Shown here: positions 40,470 to 48,555 of the stretch, piece by piece
Layout: each line of letters begins with the position of its first letter
Numbering within the stretch: position 1 is the stretch's first letter
Program-made: the position numbers and the translations under genes
Notes under the pieces: model-generated
Database searches by the model: none
What the model saw: the letters and a program-made list of their open reading frames with translations, nothing else
What the model was told of the DNA's origin: nothing
Assembly (NCBI RefSeq): GCF_000495475.1
Contig: NZ_ASGZ01000018.1
Coordinates: 1 to 48,555 of the forward strand
DNA length: 48,555 nt
Reading direction: 5' to 3'
Source: Candidatus Halobonum tyrrellensis G22
GTDB lineage: Archaea; Halobacteriota; Halobacteria; Halobacteriales; Haloferacaceae

Positions 40470-40901
40470 TCAGCGGTCGAGCACCGACGCGACCCGGGCG
40501 TTCTCCTTGAGCCTGAGCGCGTCCCCCCGGCCGACCCGGTGGGGGACCGACAGCGGAACCGGCCCGAGGTCGGAGGTTCGGAGCGTCGGCAGCGACCCGC
40601 CGCGTTCGAGGAGTTCGCGCCGCGGCTGGAGGAGGACGGGGTCGTCGCCGGTCAGCGACTCGTTGAACTCGACGACGTAGCTCTCCTCGCGGAGTTCGTA
40701 CCAGCCGTAGTCGTCGCCCGGGTTCCGCAGCGCCGTCTCCAGCGGGTCGAGTTCGGCGTCCGCGAGTTCGCCGCCGCCGAAGTCGACGCGGCCGGGTTCG
40801 CGGACCACCTTCACGTCCGCAAGCGAGAGGTCGATACGGTCGTCGTGCACCTGGGTGGGTTCGTGGAGGAGTCCCTCGATACGGTCCGAGAGTGCGGTCA
40901 C
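40470..40901 (-). CDS. dUTPase/dCTP deaminase-fold protein
   Basis: 143 residues with the dUTPase-like beta fold: [61 protein letters not shown], then [16 protein letters not shown]. The conserved Asp and Gln of the first strand and the E/N of EFNESL resemble the uracil pocket of dUTPase and DCD proteins. The group hydrolyses dUTP or deaminates dCTP, but archaeal members of this shorter, divergent type are uncharacterised as far as I know. The start is GTG at 40901, chosen because a TATA-like CTTTTTCC (minus strand, 40926-40933) is about 26 bp upstream. Confidence 0.8.
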   Translation of the reverse strand: MTALSDRIEGLLHEPTQVHDDRIDLSLADVKVVREPGRVDFGGGELADAELDPLETALRNPGDDYGWYELREESYVVEFNESLTGDDPVLLQPRRELLERGGSLPTLRTSDLGPVPLSVPHRVGRGDALRLKENARVASVLDR

Positions 40902-41024
40902 GGCCGGCCGTTTCCGGCGGTCGTCGGAAAAAGTCGGCGGCGACCAGGTCCACCTGGTACTGTCGGCGGCCGTCACCGCGCTCGCGGCGGGCCGCTCCGA
41001 CGAGGGCCGACCACAACGACAGCA

Positions 41025-41033
41025 CTCAAATCA
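41025..41033 (+). promoter_or_regulatory. TATA-like promoter of cofD operon
   Basis: CTCAAATCA is 21-29 bp before the cofD ATG at 41054, giving leaderless spacing. No further promoter-like sequence can lie between the four overlapping genes, so it is the likely promoter for the whole cofD operon. Confidence 0.5.
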
Positions 41034-41053
41034 CTGGCCGAGAGACGACGGGT

Positions 41054-42046
41054 ATGGTAACGTTCCTCGCCGGCGGCACCGGCACCCCCAAACTGCTCGA
41101 CGGTGCCGCGTCGGTGTTCCCGCCCGCCGAGACGACGGTCGTCGGCAACACCGGCGACGACGTCGAACTCGGGGGGCACCTCGTCTGTCCCGACGTCGAC
41201 ACGGTGCTGTTCGCGGGCGGCGGCGTCCTCGACCGCGAGCGGTGGTGGGGTATCGACGGCGACACGACCGCCACTCACGACGAACTCGACCGTCTCGCCG
41301 ACGCCGCGGGGCTGGAGCCGGGGCCGCGCTACCTGCCCGAGGAGGCGCAGACCGCCGGCCGCGACATCGCCCGCTGGCGGCGGTTCTCGGGCGTCGCGGA
41401 GTTCATGGAGATCGGCGACCGCGACCGCGCGGTCCACGTCACCCGCACGTCGCTGCTCGACGAGGGGTACACGCTGACCGAGGTCACGCGCCTGCTCGCG
41501 GACGCGTTCGGCCTCGACGTCGACCTGGTGCCGATGAGCGACGACCCCGTCGCCTCCATCGTCCACACCCCGGACGGGCCGCTGCACTTCCAGGAGTTCT
41601 GGGTGGCCGAGCGGGCCGGTCCCGAAGTCGAGGGGGTGGAGTTCCGCGACGCCGACGACGCGGCCGCGAGCGACGCCGCGCTGACGGCGCTCGACGACGA
41701 CGTGGTGGTCGGGCCGTCGAACCCGGTCACCAGCATCGGCCCGATGCTCGCGCTCGACGGGGTGCGCGAGGCGCTCGCGGAGGCGACCGTCGTCGCCGTC
41801 TCGCCGTTCGTCGAGGACCGCGCGTTCTCCGGGCCGGCGGCGACGCTGATGGAGGGAACCGGCACCGAGGCGAGCACCGCGGGCGTCGCCGAGCGCTACC
41901 CGTTCGCCGACGCGTTCGTCCTCGACGACGACGACGGCACCGACCTCGACCGACCGGTCGTCCGCACGGACACCCGGATGGACGACGCCGACGACGCCGA
42001 ACGGGTCGCCGAGGCGTGCGCCGCGGCGCTGGAGGCGGCACGGTGA
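41054..42046 (+). CDS. cofD: 2-Phospho-L-lactate transferase CofD
   Basis: 330 residues. It makes F420-0 by moving a phospholactyl group (or the archaeal equivalent) from the guanylylated donor to Fo. The N-terminal [15 protein letters not shown] motif (residues 3-17), [20 protein letters not shown] (28-47), [16 protein letters not shown] and ASIVHTPDG, then [14 protein letters not shown] are diagnostic of CofD/LPPG transferases. F420 supports redox enzymes and, in haloarchaea, DNA photolyase. The four-base overlap GTGA with the next gene starts a tightly coupled operon. Confidence 0.96.
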   Translation: MVTFLAGGTGTPKLLDGAASVFPPAETTVVGNTGDDVELGGHLVCPDVDTVLFAGGGVLDRERWWGIDGDTTATHDELDRLADAAGLEPGPRYLPEEAQTAGRDIARWRRFSGVAEFMEIGDRDRAVHVTRTSLLDEGYTLTEVTRLLADAFGLDVDLVPMSDDPVASIVHTPDGPLHFQEFWVAERAGPEVEGVEFRDADDAAASDAALTALDDDVVVGPSNPVTSIGPMLALDGVREALAEATVVAVSPFVEDRAFSGPAATLMEGTGTEASTAGVAERYPFADAFVLDDDDGTDLDRPVVRTDTRMDDADDAERVAEACAAALEAAR

Positions 42047-42858
42047 GCGGGAGCGACGACCGGGAGGCGCCGTTCGACCCGCCGCTCGCGCTCGCGTCGC
42101 TGTCGGGCGCCTCGGACGCCGAGTGGGCGCTCGCGGGCGCCGAACACGCGGGCGCGGCGTTCCTCGGGGGGGTGGCGCTCGACGGTCCCACCCGAGCGGC
42201 GGCGCTCGCCATGACCGACCGCGAGCGCGAGGAGTTCCTCCCGCCCGACCCGCGCCGGTGGCTCGACCGACAGCTGTCGGCGCTGTCGGACGCCGACCTC
42301 CGCGCGGGCGTCAACCTCCGGAGCGCGTCGCTCGGCCCGCTCAGGGAGGCGGCGGCGGTCTGCGCCGACCGGGGCGCGATGGTCGAGGTGAACGCCCACT
42401 GCCGGCAGGCGGAGATGTGCGAGGCGGGCTGTGGCGAGGCGTTGCTGTCCGACACCGAGCGACTCGCCGACTCCGTCGCCGCCGTCGCCGGAACGGGCGC
42501 GACGACGAGCGTGAAACTGCGCGCGGAGGTCGAGGGGGTCGACCTCCCGGCGGTCGCGCGGGCGGCGGTCGACGCGGGCGCGGCTATCGTCCACGTCGAC
42601 GCGATGGACTCCGAGTCCGTCGTCGCGGACGTGCGCGAGGCCGTACCCGGGGCGTTCCTGGTCGCGAACAACGGCGTCAGGGGGCGCGAGACGGTCGCGG
42701 AGTACGCGTCGTACGGCGCGGACGCGGTGAGCGTCGGCCGGCCGAGCGACGATCCGCGGGTGCTCGGGCGGGTCGCGGCGGCCGTCGAGGCGGAACTCGC
42801 CGCCGACGGCGGGGGCGGCAGGAACGCCGAGGACGCCGAGCCGGGGGCCAGACCGTGA
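42043..42858 (+). CDS. Divergent DUS-like TIM-barrel protein
   Basis: 271 residues from a GTG overlapping the cofD stop. It looks like a nifR3/dihydrouridine-synthase-type barrel: [21 protein letters not shown] start, [20 protein letters not shown] at residues 116-135, [21 protein letters not shown] and [15 protein letters not shown]. In true DUS enzymes the first motif is NxxCP and the third is HGR(T). Here Cys120 is kept, but Pro is Arg and the HGR Arg is absent. Cys126 and Cys130 add a clustered pattern. The helical C-terminal tRNA-binding domain is missing. It is probably the archaeal nifR3-related family rather than a tRNA modifier. Cofactor FMN likely but unproven. Confidence 0.85.
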   Translation: MSGSDDREAPFDPPLALASLSGASDAEWALAGAEHAGAAFLGGVALDGPTRAAALAMTDREREEFLPPDPRRWLDRQLSALSDADLRAGVNLRSASLGPLREAAAVCADRGAMVEVNAHCRQAEMCEAGCGEALLSDTERLADSVAAVAGTGATTSVKLRAEVEGVDLPAVARAAVDAGAAIVHVDAMDSESVVADVREAVPGAFLVANNGVRGRETVAEYASYGADAVSVGRPSDDPRVLGRVAAAVEAELAADGGGGRNAEDAEPGARP

Positions 42859-43724
42859 CCGCCGACCCCGACGCCGGCGCGGCGACCAGGGGACCGGCCG
42901 CGAACGCCGAACTCGCGCTGTTGCTCGAAGTCGCGGGGACGCCCAAACCCGGGAACGTCGACCGCCGGCGCGACTTCACCGACCTGCGGTTCGACCACTT
43001 CCTCGCGGGGGCGGTCGGCGCGCGACCCGGACTGGAGCGCGCGGCGGCGGGTGCGCCGGTGGGCGAGGCGTTCGAACTCGCGGTGGAGGGGATGAGCGAG
43101 CAGTCGGGCGGCAACACGCAGTTCGGCTGTCTCCTCCTCTTGGTGCCGCTGGTTCGGGCGGCGGCCGCCGGCGACCTCACGCGCGAGCGCGCGCGGGCGG
43201 TCTGTGCGGGGACGACCGTCGACGACGCCGCGGGCTTCTACCGCGCGTTCGAACGCGTCGACGTGTCGGTGGCGGACCCGCCCGCCGACGCCGAGGAGTT
43301 GGACGTGCGCCGCGGCGCCGACGCGGTACCCGCACTCCGCGAGCGGGGGCTGACGCTCGCGGACGTGATGGCGCGGTCGGCCGACGGCGACGCTCCGGAC
43401 GCCAACGCCCGCGAGTGGCGCGACGGCTTCCCCCGCTCCTTCCGCGCCGCCGAGGGCGTCCTCGCCGACGACGGTCCCGCGAGCGACCGGGCGGCGCGCG
43501 CGTTCCTCGACCTGTTGGGGGAGGCGGAGGACACGCTCGTCCGCGTCGAACACGGCCCGGAGGTGGCGGCGGCGGTCCGCGACCGGGCGGCCGAGGTCGA
43601 AGACCTGGAGGCGGCGGAGGCGTGGGCCGAGGAACTGGTCGACCGCGGTATCAACCCCGGCACGACCGCGGACCTGACGGCGGCGGCGCTGTTCGTCGCG
43701 CTCGAACGGGGGCTGTCCGTGTGA
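42855..43724 (+). CDS. CitG-like (triphosphoribosyl-dephospho-CoA synthase family) protein
   Basis: 289 residues from a GTG overlapping the previous stop. Conserved landmarks of the family are TPKPGNVDR (residues 29-37; SPKPGLVDR in CitG) and SGGNTQFGCLLLLVPL (in CitG, GVNTHKG). DAAGFYRAF and DRGINPGTTADLTAAALFVAL follow. CitG/MdcB make the prosthetic-group precursor of citrate or malonate decarboxylase; archaeal and methylotroph homologues sit in one-carbon or pterin gene clusters instead. No citrate lyase is present here. The substrate is unknown; a triphosphoribosyl-type transfer to a nucleotide-like acceptor is only an inference. Confidence 0.85.
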   Translation: MTADPDAGAATRGPAANAELALLLEVAGTPKPGNVDRRRDFTDLRFDHFLAGAVGARPGLERAAAGAPVGEAFELAVEGMSEQSGGNTQFGCLLLLVPLVRAAAAGDLTRERARAVCAGTTVDDAAGFYRAFERVDVSVADPPADAEELDVRRGADAVPALRERGLTLADVMARSADGDAPDANAREWRDGFPRSFRAAEGVLADDGPASDRAARAFLDLLGEAEDTLVRVEHGPEVAAAVRDRAAEVEDLEAAEAWAEELVDRGINPGTTADLTAAALFVALERGLSV

Positions 43725-44452
43725 GCGACGGCCGAACGGGCGACGGCGGAACGGGCGACGCCGGGGCGGCCGACACCCGCACGAACGCCGACGCCGCGGA
43801 CCACGACGCCGACCACCCCGACGCGAGCGCCGACTGGCCGGTGCCGCTCGCCGGCGTCACGGAGTCGGTGGTGGCGACGCTGGGACCGAACGACCGGTGG
43901 AACCTCGCGGCGCTCGGTCTCCACGAACCCGAGGGCGGCGACGGCGGCTCGACCCCCGGCGACGGCGGCGCCTCGGTGCGCGCGCGGACGTGGGGACGGA
44001 CGCGGACCCGGCGCAACTTCGCGGCGCGCGGCGGCGGCGTCGTCCAGTTCGTCGCCGACCCGCGCGACTTCGTCGACGCGGCCGTGACCGTCCGCGAGGA
44101 GTCCGACCCGGTGGTCGACTCGGCGGACGCGTGGGTCCGGGTGTCGGCCCGACGGGGAGACGCGGGCGAACGCGGCGGCACCGAGTGGGTCGACTGGCGG
44201 CTCACCCCCGCGGAGTCGGCGGTCGTCGGCGGGGGCGTCCGCACGATCAACCGCGGGTTCGGCGCCGTAATCGAGGCGACGGTCGCCGCCTCGCGGCTGG
44301 ACGTGCCGGCGTACGACACCGCCCACCTGCTCGACCGCCTGGCGTACTTCGAGCGCGTCGTCGACCGCTGCGGCGGCGCGCGCGAACGCGAGGCGTTCGC
44401 CCGCCTCTCGGCGGCGACCGGGTGGCGCGAGCGGGACGAGCGGCGCGAGTGA
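43721..44452 (+). CDS. DUF447 family protein
   Basis: 243 residues from a GTG overlapping the previous stop. After an acidic 35-residue extension (DGRTGDGGTGDAGAADTRT) the DUF447 core begins: PLAGVTESVVATLGPNDRWN, LAALGLHE, VRARTWGRTRTRRNF, GGVVQFVADPRDFVDAAVTV. It ends with a helical region carrying GGVRTINRGFGAVIEATV. The family has a flavin-reductase-like split-barrel core and occurs in methanogens, haloarchaea and methylotrophic bacteria; its function is undetermined. It is the last gene of the cofD operon, 45 bp before S17e. Confidence 0.85.
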   Translation: MSDGRTGDGGTGDAGAADTRTNADAADHDADHPDASADWPVPLAGVTESVVATLGPNDRWNLAALGLHEPEGGDGGSTPGDGGASVRARTWGRTRTRRNFAARGGGVVQFVADPRDFVDAAVTVREESDPVVDSADAWVRVSARRGDAGERGGTEWVDWRLTPAESAVVGGGVRTINRGFGAVIEATVAASRLDVPAYDTAHLLDRLAYFERVVDRCGGAREREAFARLSAATGWRERDERRE

Positions 44453-44465
44453 GCGCGGAACGAAC

Positions 44466-44473
44466 GCTTTTAG
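44466..44473 (+). promoter_or_regulatory. TATA-like promoter of rps17e
   Basis: GCTTTTAG, 25-32 bp before the ATG at 44498. This places rps17e on its own leaderless transcript despite the short gap after the DUF447 gene. Confidence 0.55.
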
Positions 44474-44497
44474 TGCCGAATGGGCCAACGTACGCGC

Positions 44498-44695
44498 ATG
44501 GCGATCAAACCGAAGTACGTCAAGCAGCTGGCGACGATCCTCCTGGAGAAGTACCCCCAGTCGTTCAACCAGGACTTCGAGACGAACAAGGAGAGCGTGA
44601 CCGCGCTCACCAACGTCGAGTCGAAGGGCGTCCGCAACCGCATCGCGGGCTACATCACGCGGAAGAAGGCGGCCGCGAGCCACCAGTCGGCGTAG
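44498..44695 (+). CDS. rps17e: Ribosomal protein S17e
   Basis: 65 residues, the usual length in archaea: AIKPKYVKQLATILLEKYPQ, SFNQDFETNKESVTALTNVE, SKGVRNRIAGYITRKKAA. A helical small-subunit protein found in archaea and eukaryotes only. An in-frame ATG six codons earlier (44480) lies between the TATA element and the chosen start and would not be on the predicted transcript. Confidence 0.97.
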   Translation: MAIKPKYVKQLATILLEKYPQSFNQDFETNKESVTALTNVESKGVRNRIAGYITRKKAAASHQSA

Positions 44696-44814
44696 TCGGA
44701 CCGGTTTCTCTCCGGCGGCGCGACGACCGTCTCACACCCCGGTAGCGCCGCCCTCCCGCGGTCCGTCCGACCCGCGATCGGTACTTTCAACGACGCGCGG
44801 CTCCCCAACCCGGT

Positions 44815-45990
44815 ATGTCTGCTGCCTCGCTCGCCGACCGGTTGGGAACCACGCCGGTCCGCGCGTACCTCCTCGCGGTCGGCGCCGCCGTGCTCGCGCT
44901 GGCGGCCGGCTGCGTGCTGTTCCCCGAGACGGTGTACGACGGGTTCGTCTGGCACTACTTCTGGGGTCCGGTGCAGGCGGACGCCAACTCCGCGCTGTGT
45001 GCGGTCCGCGAGGGCGCGGGCACGACGTACCTCTACAGCCAGTCGGAGTGTGCGGCCGCCGCCGAACCGGTCGCCGAACCGGGCTACACGCTGGTCTCGG
45101 AGGTGGGGTACGTCGTCGTGCTCCTGGTCGCGCTCTCGGGTGTCATCCTCCTGCTCCGGAAGCTGAACATCGCGCGCGACACCGACTTCTTCCTCGCGCT
45201 CGTCCCGTTCTTCTTCTTCGGCGGCGCGCTCCGGACCGTCGAGGACGCCGACGACGCGATGGCGGAGGCCGCGCTGTTCCCGTACCCGTGGAACACGCTG
45301 CTCATCTCGCCGGTCATCTACTTCACCGTCTTCGCCGTCGCGCTCGCGGCGGTCGTGGGCTGCGTCCGACTCGCCCGTAACGGTCGGTTCGACGGGTTCT
45401 ACCGCCCGCTTCTCGTCGTCGGCGTCGCGCTCAACGTCGTCACGGTCGGCTACCTGTTCGCGCTGTCGTTGACCCCCGGCACGCCCGTCGACTTCTACCC
45501 GCAGGTACTGGTCGCGACGCTCGCGCTCACCGCCGCCGCGACGGCGGCGACGTGGTACGCGACGAAGCGGTGGGCGGCGTGGGTCCACGAGGGGACGGGT
45601 ATCGCGGGGCTGGTCGTCATCTGCGCGCACGCACTCGACGGCGCGGCCAACGTCGTCGGACTCAACTGGATGGCGGCGCTCGTCGGCGACGCCGGCCTCG
45701 CGCCCGCCCCGCCGGGCGTCGGCGGCAACCTCGTCCCCAAACACCCGGTGAACGCCGCCATCGTCGACTTCTCGCAGTCGGTGTTCCCCCCGGTGTTGCT
45801 GTCGACGCTCGGCGACGCGTGGCCGTTCCTGCTCGTGAAACTGGTCGCCGCCACCGCGGTGGTCGCCATCTTCGAACGCGAGATGTTCGAGGAGTCGCCG
45901 CGGTACGCGGTGCTACTGCTGATAGCCGTCACCGCCGTCGGGATGGGTCCGGGGACGCGCGACATGCTGCGCGCGACGTTCGGCGTCTGA
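44815..45990 (+). CDS. DUF63 family membrane protein
   Basis: A 391-residue integral membrane protein with about nine hydrophobic segments. Typical DUF63 features are the early [18 protein letters not shown], the [19 protein letters not shown] helix, and [14 protein letters not shown] before a loop. The last part contains [10 protein letters not shown] and ends with [23 protein letters not shown]63 is widespread in archaea with no known function. A TACTTTCAAC element (44781-44790) is 25-34 bp upstream of the ATG. It is convergent with the acyl-CoA carboxylase gene. Confidence 0.88.
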   Translation: MSAASLADRLGTTPVRAYLLAVGAAVLALAAGCVLFPETVYDGFVWHYFWGPVQADANSALCAVREGAGTTYLYSQSECAAAAEPVAEPGYTLVSEVGYVVVLLVALSGVILLLRKLNIARDTDFFLALVPFFFFGGALRTVEDADDAMAEAALFPYPWNTLLISPVIYFTVFAVALAAVVGCVRLARNGRFDGFYRPLLVVGVALNVVTVGYLFALSLTPGTPVDFYPQVLVATLALTAAATAATWYATKRWAAWVHEGTGIAGLVVICAHALDGAANVVGLNWMAALVGDAGLAPAPPGVGGNLVPKHPVNAAIVDFSQSVFPPVLLSTLGDAWPFLLVKLVAATAVVAIFEREMFEESPRYAVLLLIAVTAVGMGPGTRDMLRATFGV

Positions 45991-46058
45991 GTCGGGCGAA
46001 GCGACGAAGCGGGCCGAGCGACCGACCCGCGCGTCCGTCCCGTCGCCGTACGTCCGGA

Positions 46059-47933
46059 CTACTCCAACACGAGCAACACGTCGCCCATGTCGACGGAGTC
46101 GCCCTCGGAGACGAGCACCCGACTCACGACGCCGCCGTAGTCGGCGACCACGTCGTTCTCCATCTTCATCGCCTCCAGGACGCAGACCACGTCGCCGGCG
46201 GCCACCTCGTCGCCCTCGCTTACGTCGACCGAGAGGATGGTCCCCTGCATCTCCGCTTCGACCGTCTCGCCGTCGCCCTCGACGACCACCGCGTCCTCCT
46301 CGTCGTCGGTCGCCGCGTCGGGGCGTTCGCGGCCGCCCGCGCCGGTGCCGCCCGACCCCGCCTCGGCCGACGACGGGACCTGGATAGCGGGCGCGCCGCG
46401 TTCCTCCAGGCTGACCTCGAAGCGCTTGCCGTTCACCTCGACGGTGAACTCGCGTTCGGTCGCCTCCTCGCCCTCCTCGTCGTCCGCGTCGCCCGCGGCG
46501 TCGGTCCCGGTCCCCCACTCGGCTTGCGCCTCGGCGATCCGCTCGCGGTCGAGTTCCTCGTCGAGGTACTTCGTGGTGTGCGTCCCCGCGAGGAAGCGCT
46601 CGTCGGTCAACATCAGTCGGTGGAACGGGACGATGGTGACGACGCCCTCGATGTCGTACTCCGCGAGCGCGCGCCGCGACCGGGCGACGCACTCCTCGCG
46701 GTCCTCGCCCCACACGATCAGTTTGGCGACCATCGAGTCGTAGTCGGTGACGAGTTCGTCGCCCTGTCTGAGCGCGTCGTCCATCCGGACGCCGATGCCG
46801 CCCGGCGGGTCGTAGGTGTCGAGCGTCCCGCCGGTCGCGGGCGCGAACTCCTCGGCGGCGTTCTCGGCGTTGATCCGGAACTCGATGGCGTGCCCCTCCA
46901 ACTCGACTTCGGACTGGTCGAAGCTCACCGGCTCCCCCGTCGCCACCCGGAGCTGTTCTTTCACGATGTCGATCCCGGTCAACTCCTCGGTGACGGTGTG
47001 TTCGACCTGGATCCGCGTGTTGACTTCGAGGAAGTAGAAGTCGGCGTCGGCGCCGAGGAGTTCGCAGTCCCCCCGGTCGGGGTCGTCCTCGACGAGGAAC
47101 TCGACGGTGCCGGCGTTGGTGTAGTCGGCCGCGCGCACCCCGCGGCGGGCCGCCTCGCCGATCCGCTCGCGCAACTCGTCGGTCAAGGCGGGGCTGGGTC
47201 CCTCCTCGATCACCTTCTGGTGGCGGCGCTGGAGCGAGCAGTCGCGTTCGCCGAGGTGGCGCACCTCGCCGTGGTGGTCGGCGAGCACCTGCACCTCGAC
47301 GTGCCGGGGGTTCTCCAGGTAGCGTTCGAGGTAGACCGAGTCGTTCGAGAAGTACGCCTCGCCCTCCCGTTTCGCGGACTGCAGTTTCTCGGCGGCCTCG
47401 TCGGCCGACTCGACCACCTTCATCCCGCGGCCGCCGCCGCCGCCCTCCGCCTTGATCGCGACGGGGTAGCCGTGTTCGTCGCCGAACGCCTCCACCTCGT
47501 CGGCGTCCTCGACGGGTTCGGTCGTCCCGGGGACGATCGGCACGTCCGCGTTGGCCATCACTTTTCGCGCCCCGGTCTTCTCGCCGAGCGTCTCCATCGC
47601 GTCGCTCGACGGGCCGACCCACGTGACCCCGTCGGCGTCCTCGACGCGGGCGGCGAAGTCGGCGTTCTCGGCGAGGAAGCCGTACCCGGGGTGGATCGCG
47701 TCCGCGCCCGCCTGCCGGGCGGCGTCGACGACCGCCTCGCCGTCGAGGTAGGAGTCGGCGGCGCGCGCGGGACCGACGTTGTACGCCTCGTCGGCGTACC
47801 GGACGTGCCCGGACTGTTTGTCCGCCTCCGAGTAGACGGCGACCGTGTCGATTTCGAGCTCCTCGCACGCCCGCATCACGCGGACCGCGATCTCCCCGCG
47901 GTTCGCCACGAGCACCTTCTCGAATTCGGTCAT
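46059..47933 (-). CDS. Acyl-CoA (acetyl/propionyl-CoA) carboxylase, biotin carboxylase + BCCP subunit
   Basis: 624 residues combining biotin carboxylase and carrier. Residues about 1-450 hold [28 protein letters not shown], the ATP-grasp Gly loop [29 protein letters not shown] and [14 protein letters not shown]. Acidic linkers and a small beta domain ([13 protein letters not shown]) lead to a biotinyl domain with biotin Lys in LEAMKMEND near the end. ATP-driven carboxylation of acetyl- or propionyl-CoA needs a carboxyltransferase (PccB-type) subunit, not adjacent here. Haloarchaea use the enzyme mainly for propionyl-CoA metabolism and, in some, polyhydroxyalkanoate or 3-hydroxypropionate steps. 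The start at 47933 follows a TTTGAGTAG minus-strand element. Confidence 0.95.
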   Translation of the reverse strand: MTEFEKVLVANRGEIAVRVMRACEELEIDTVAVYSEADKQSGHVRYADEAYNVGPARAADSYLDGEAVVDAARQAGADAIHPGYGFLAENADFAARVEDADGVTWVGPSSDAMETLGEKTGARKVMANADVPIVPGTTEPVEDADEVEAFGDEHGYPVAIKAEGGGGGRGMKVVESADEAAEKLQSAKREGEAYFSNDSVYLERYLENPRHVEVQVLADHHGEVRHLGERDCSLQRRHQKVIEEGPSPALTDELRERIGEAARRGVRAADYTNAGTVEFLVEDDPDRGDCELLGADADFYFLEVNTRIQVEHTVTEELTGIDIVKEQLRVATGEPVSFDQSEVELEGHAIEFRINAENAAEEFAPATGGTLDTYDPPGGIGVRMDDALRQGDELVTDYDSMVAKLIVWGEDREECVARSRRALAEYDIEGVVTIVPFHRLMLTDERFLAGTHTTKYLDEELDRERIAEAQAEWGTGTDAAGDADDEEGEEATEREFTVEVNGKRFEVSLEERGAPAIQVPSSAEAGSGGTGAGGRERPDAATDDEEDAVVVEGDGETVEAEMQGTILSVDVSEGDEVAAGDVVCVLEAMKMENDVVADYGGVVSRVLVSEGDSVDMGDVLLVLE

Positions 47934-48082
47934 TCCTGCACACCCGTACCCCCGCACGTCTACTCAAACCCCCGGTTCCACACCGGCGGTCGTACCCGGT
48001 CGGCTCCCGACTCGCCCACCGACGGCTCTCGGCGGTGAGAGCGGTACGAAGAAGGGAGAGCCGAGCGGGCGGGGCGGGCGCG

Positions 48083-48307
48083 TTACGCCGTCGGGTCGTC
48101 CCCGTAGTACAACAGCACCGCGCCGATCCCCGCGACCAACGCGATCACGAGCGTCCAGATCGGCGAGAGGACGGACGTGGAGATCTCGGTCACGTCCAGG
48201 AGATACAGCAGCCCCATGATCACGAACCCCGCGGCCGAGAACCACCCGGCGGCACCCATCCCGTTTCTGTCCACCGTCTCGGTCGTGGTCGTCTCCGTCT
48301 GGGCCAT
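48083..48307 (-). CDS. Small two-helix membrane protein
   Basis: 74 residues: a Thr-rich start (MAQTETTTTETVDRNGMG), helices about 20-38 (AGWFSAAGFVIMGLLYLLD) and 48-68 (SPIWTLVIALVAGIGAVLLYY), and an acidic end GDDPTA. The start at 48307 is preferred over longer frames that carry low-quality Arg-rich sequence. It lies 149 bp upstream of the carboxylase gene on the same strand. No family recognised. Confidence 0.75.
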   Translation of the reverse strand: MAQTETTTTETVDRNGMGAAGWFSAAGFVIMGLLYLLDVTEISTSVLSPIWTLVIALVAGIGAVLLYYGDDPTA

Positions 48308-48381
48308 ACCGGACGGTAGGGCGTGAAGGACCATCAAGGCACGGCTTGCCATGGCAACGTCCGTGGGGCGTCGGCGCGGTC

Positions 48382-48555
48382 TCAGAACCGGTCGGTGCGC
48401 CCCGACGCGGTCCACGCGTCGGTCGGCGCCCCCCGCGGGACGCGCACTGCCCGCCCCTGGAGCGCGTCGGTCCGGCCGGCGAACGCCCACCGCTTTCCGT
48501 CCCAGTCGGGGGTCCCCCGTTCGGCGGCCGCCGCGGCCGCGGCGGCCGCCCGGTC
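48382..48555 (-). CDS. C-terminal part of an unknown protein, cut by window end
   Basis: 57 residues of the C-terminus; the gene runs off the window. After a run of nine alanines the sequence is [19 protein letters not shown], then [18 protein letters not shown] and the end TASGRTDRF. Third codon positions are mostly G or C and the stop is clean, so it is coding. I do not recognise the family. The polyalanine run is encoded by a perfect 28-bp palindrome. Confidence 0.6.
   Translation of the reverse strand, partial: DRAAAAAAAAAERGTPDWDGKRWAFAGRTDALQGRAVRVPRGAPTDAWTASGRTDRF
48523..48550. repeat. Perfect 28-bp palindrome within a polyalanine-coding tract
   Basis: The sequence from 48523 (GGCGGCCGCC...) to 48550 equals its own reverse complement over all 28 bases. 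It codes for nine alanines on the minus strand. Made only of G and C, it is prone to slippage and hairpin formation. Confidence 0.7.

Noticed and set aside
42043-42858. Calling the cofD-linked TIM barrel a tRNA-dihydrouridine synthase
   Set aside because: NxxCP and HGR motifs are altered and the C-terminal tRNA-binding domain is missing, so a tRNA role is not supported.
42855-43724. Calling the CitG-like protein a citrate-lyase prosthetic-group enzyme
   Set aside because: No citrate lyase or malonate decarboxylase genes are visible, and its NT-motif differs (GGNTQFG).
1-48555. tRNA, rRNA, CRISPR, transposon or prophage genes
   Set aside because: No tRNA T-loop/acceptor pattern was recognised in the gaps, no regularly spaced repeats with spacers, and no transposase, integrase or capsid-like proteins. 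A covariance-model search was not possible here, so a cryptic or intron-containing tRNA cannot be fully excluded.

Overview
The window is chromosomal DNA from an extremely halophilic archaeon (class Halobacteria). The evidence is a base composition near 70% G+C with strong G/C preference at third codon positions, very acidic proteins, archaeal ribosomal proteins (L7Ae, S28e, L24e, S17e), a two-ring Cdc48 ATPase, archaeal RtcB and TmcA, coenzyme F420 genes, and TATA boxes about 25-30 bp upstream of start codons, the pattern of leaderless haloarchaeal transcripts. The genus cannot be fixed from the sequence alone. No rRNA, tRNA, CRISPR array, transposase or prophage was recognised. The one clear selfish element is an intein.

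Layout. 1-6.6 kb: a truncated PQQ-type beta-propeller, a universal stress protein, a small membrane protein, the RNA ligase RtcB interrupted by a homing-endonuclease intein, and small unknown genes. 7-12.4 kb: a zincin-like protein, a geranylgeranyl-reductase-like flavoprotein, and a minus-strand run of metabolic enzymes (D-2-hydroxyacid dehydrogenase, FAH-family hydrolase, aldo/keto reductase). 13-15.4 kb: aspartate-semialdehyde dehydrogenase next to a PLP trans-sulfuration enzyme (aspartate-family amino acids). 15.5-17.6 kb: a MEDS-domain histidine kinase divergent from an aMBF1-type factor. 17.7-23 kb: AlaX, acyl-CoA dehydrogenase overlapping a HAD hydrolase, PanB and an alpha/beta hydrolase.

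23-31 kb: a minimal Hsp20-like protein translationally coupled to Cdc48, an auxin-efflux-type carrier, an Mrp-type Fe-S carrier ATPase, a small winged-helix regulator and MoaA. 30.4-33.8 kb: a probable frameshifted small gene behind a 21-bp tandem repeat, then a small Cys protein, a BKACE-family enzyme and an amidase homologue that has lost its serine nucleophile. 34.4-38.7 kb: TmcA (tRNA cytidine acetyltransferase) and a PhoD-family phosphatase without a visible secretion signal.

39-44.7 kb is the most information-rich part. The L7Ae-S28e-L24e-Ndk operon has a leader with a textbook L7Ae-binding kink-loop just before the Shine-Dalgarno, and alternative hairpins surround the ndk GTG start. 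A four-gene operon follows, each gene overlapping the next by GTGA: CofD, a divergent DUS-like TIM barrel, a CitG-like protein and DUF447. It ends before S17e. 44.8-48.6 kb: a DUF63 membrane protein, the biotin-carboxylase/BCCP subunit of an acyl-CoA carboxylase, a small membrane protein and the C-terminus of an unknown gene with a perfect 28-bp palindrome in its polyalanine tract.

The strongest leads are the L7Ae leader k-loop, the CofD/TIM-barrel/CitG/DUF447 module, the Hsp20-like/Cdc48 pair, the nucleophile-less amidase and the ndk start-codon hairpins.
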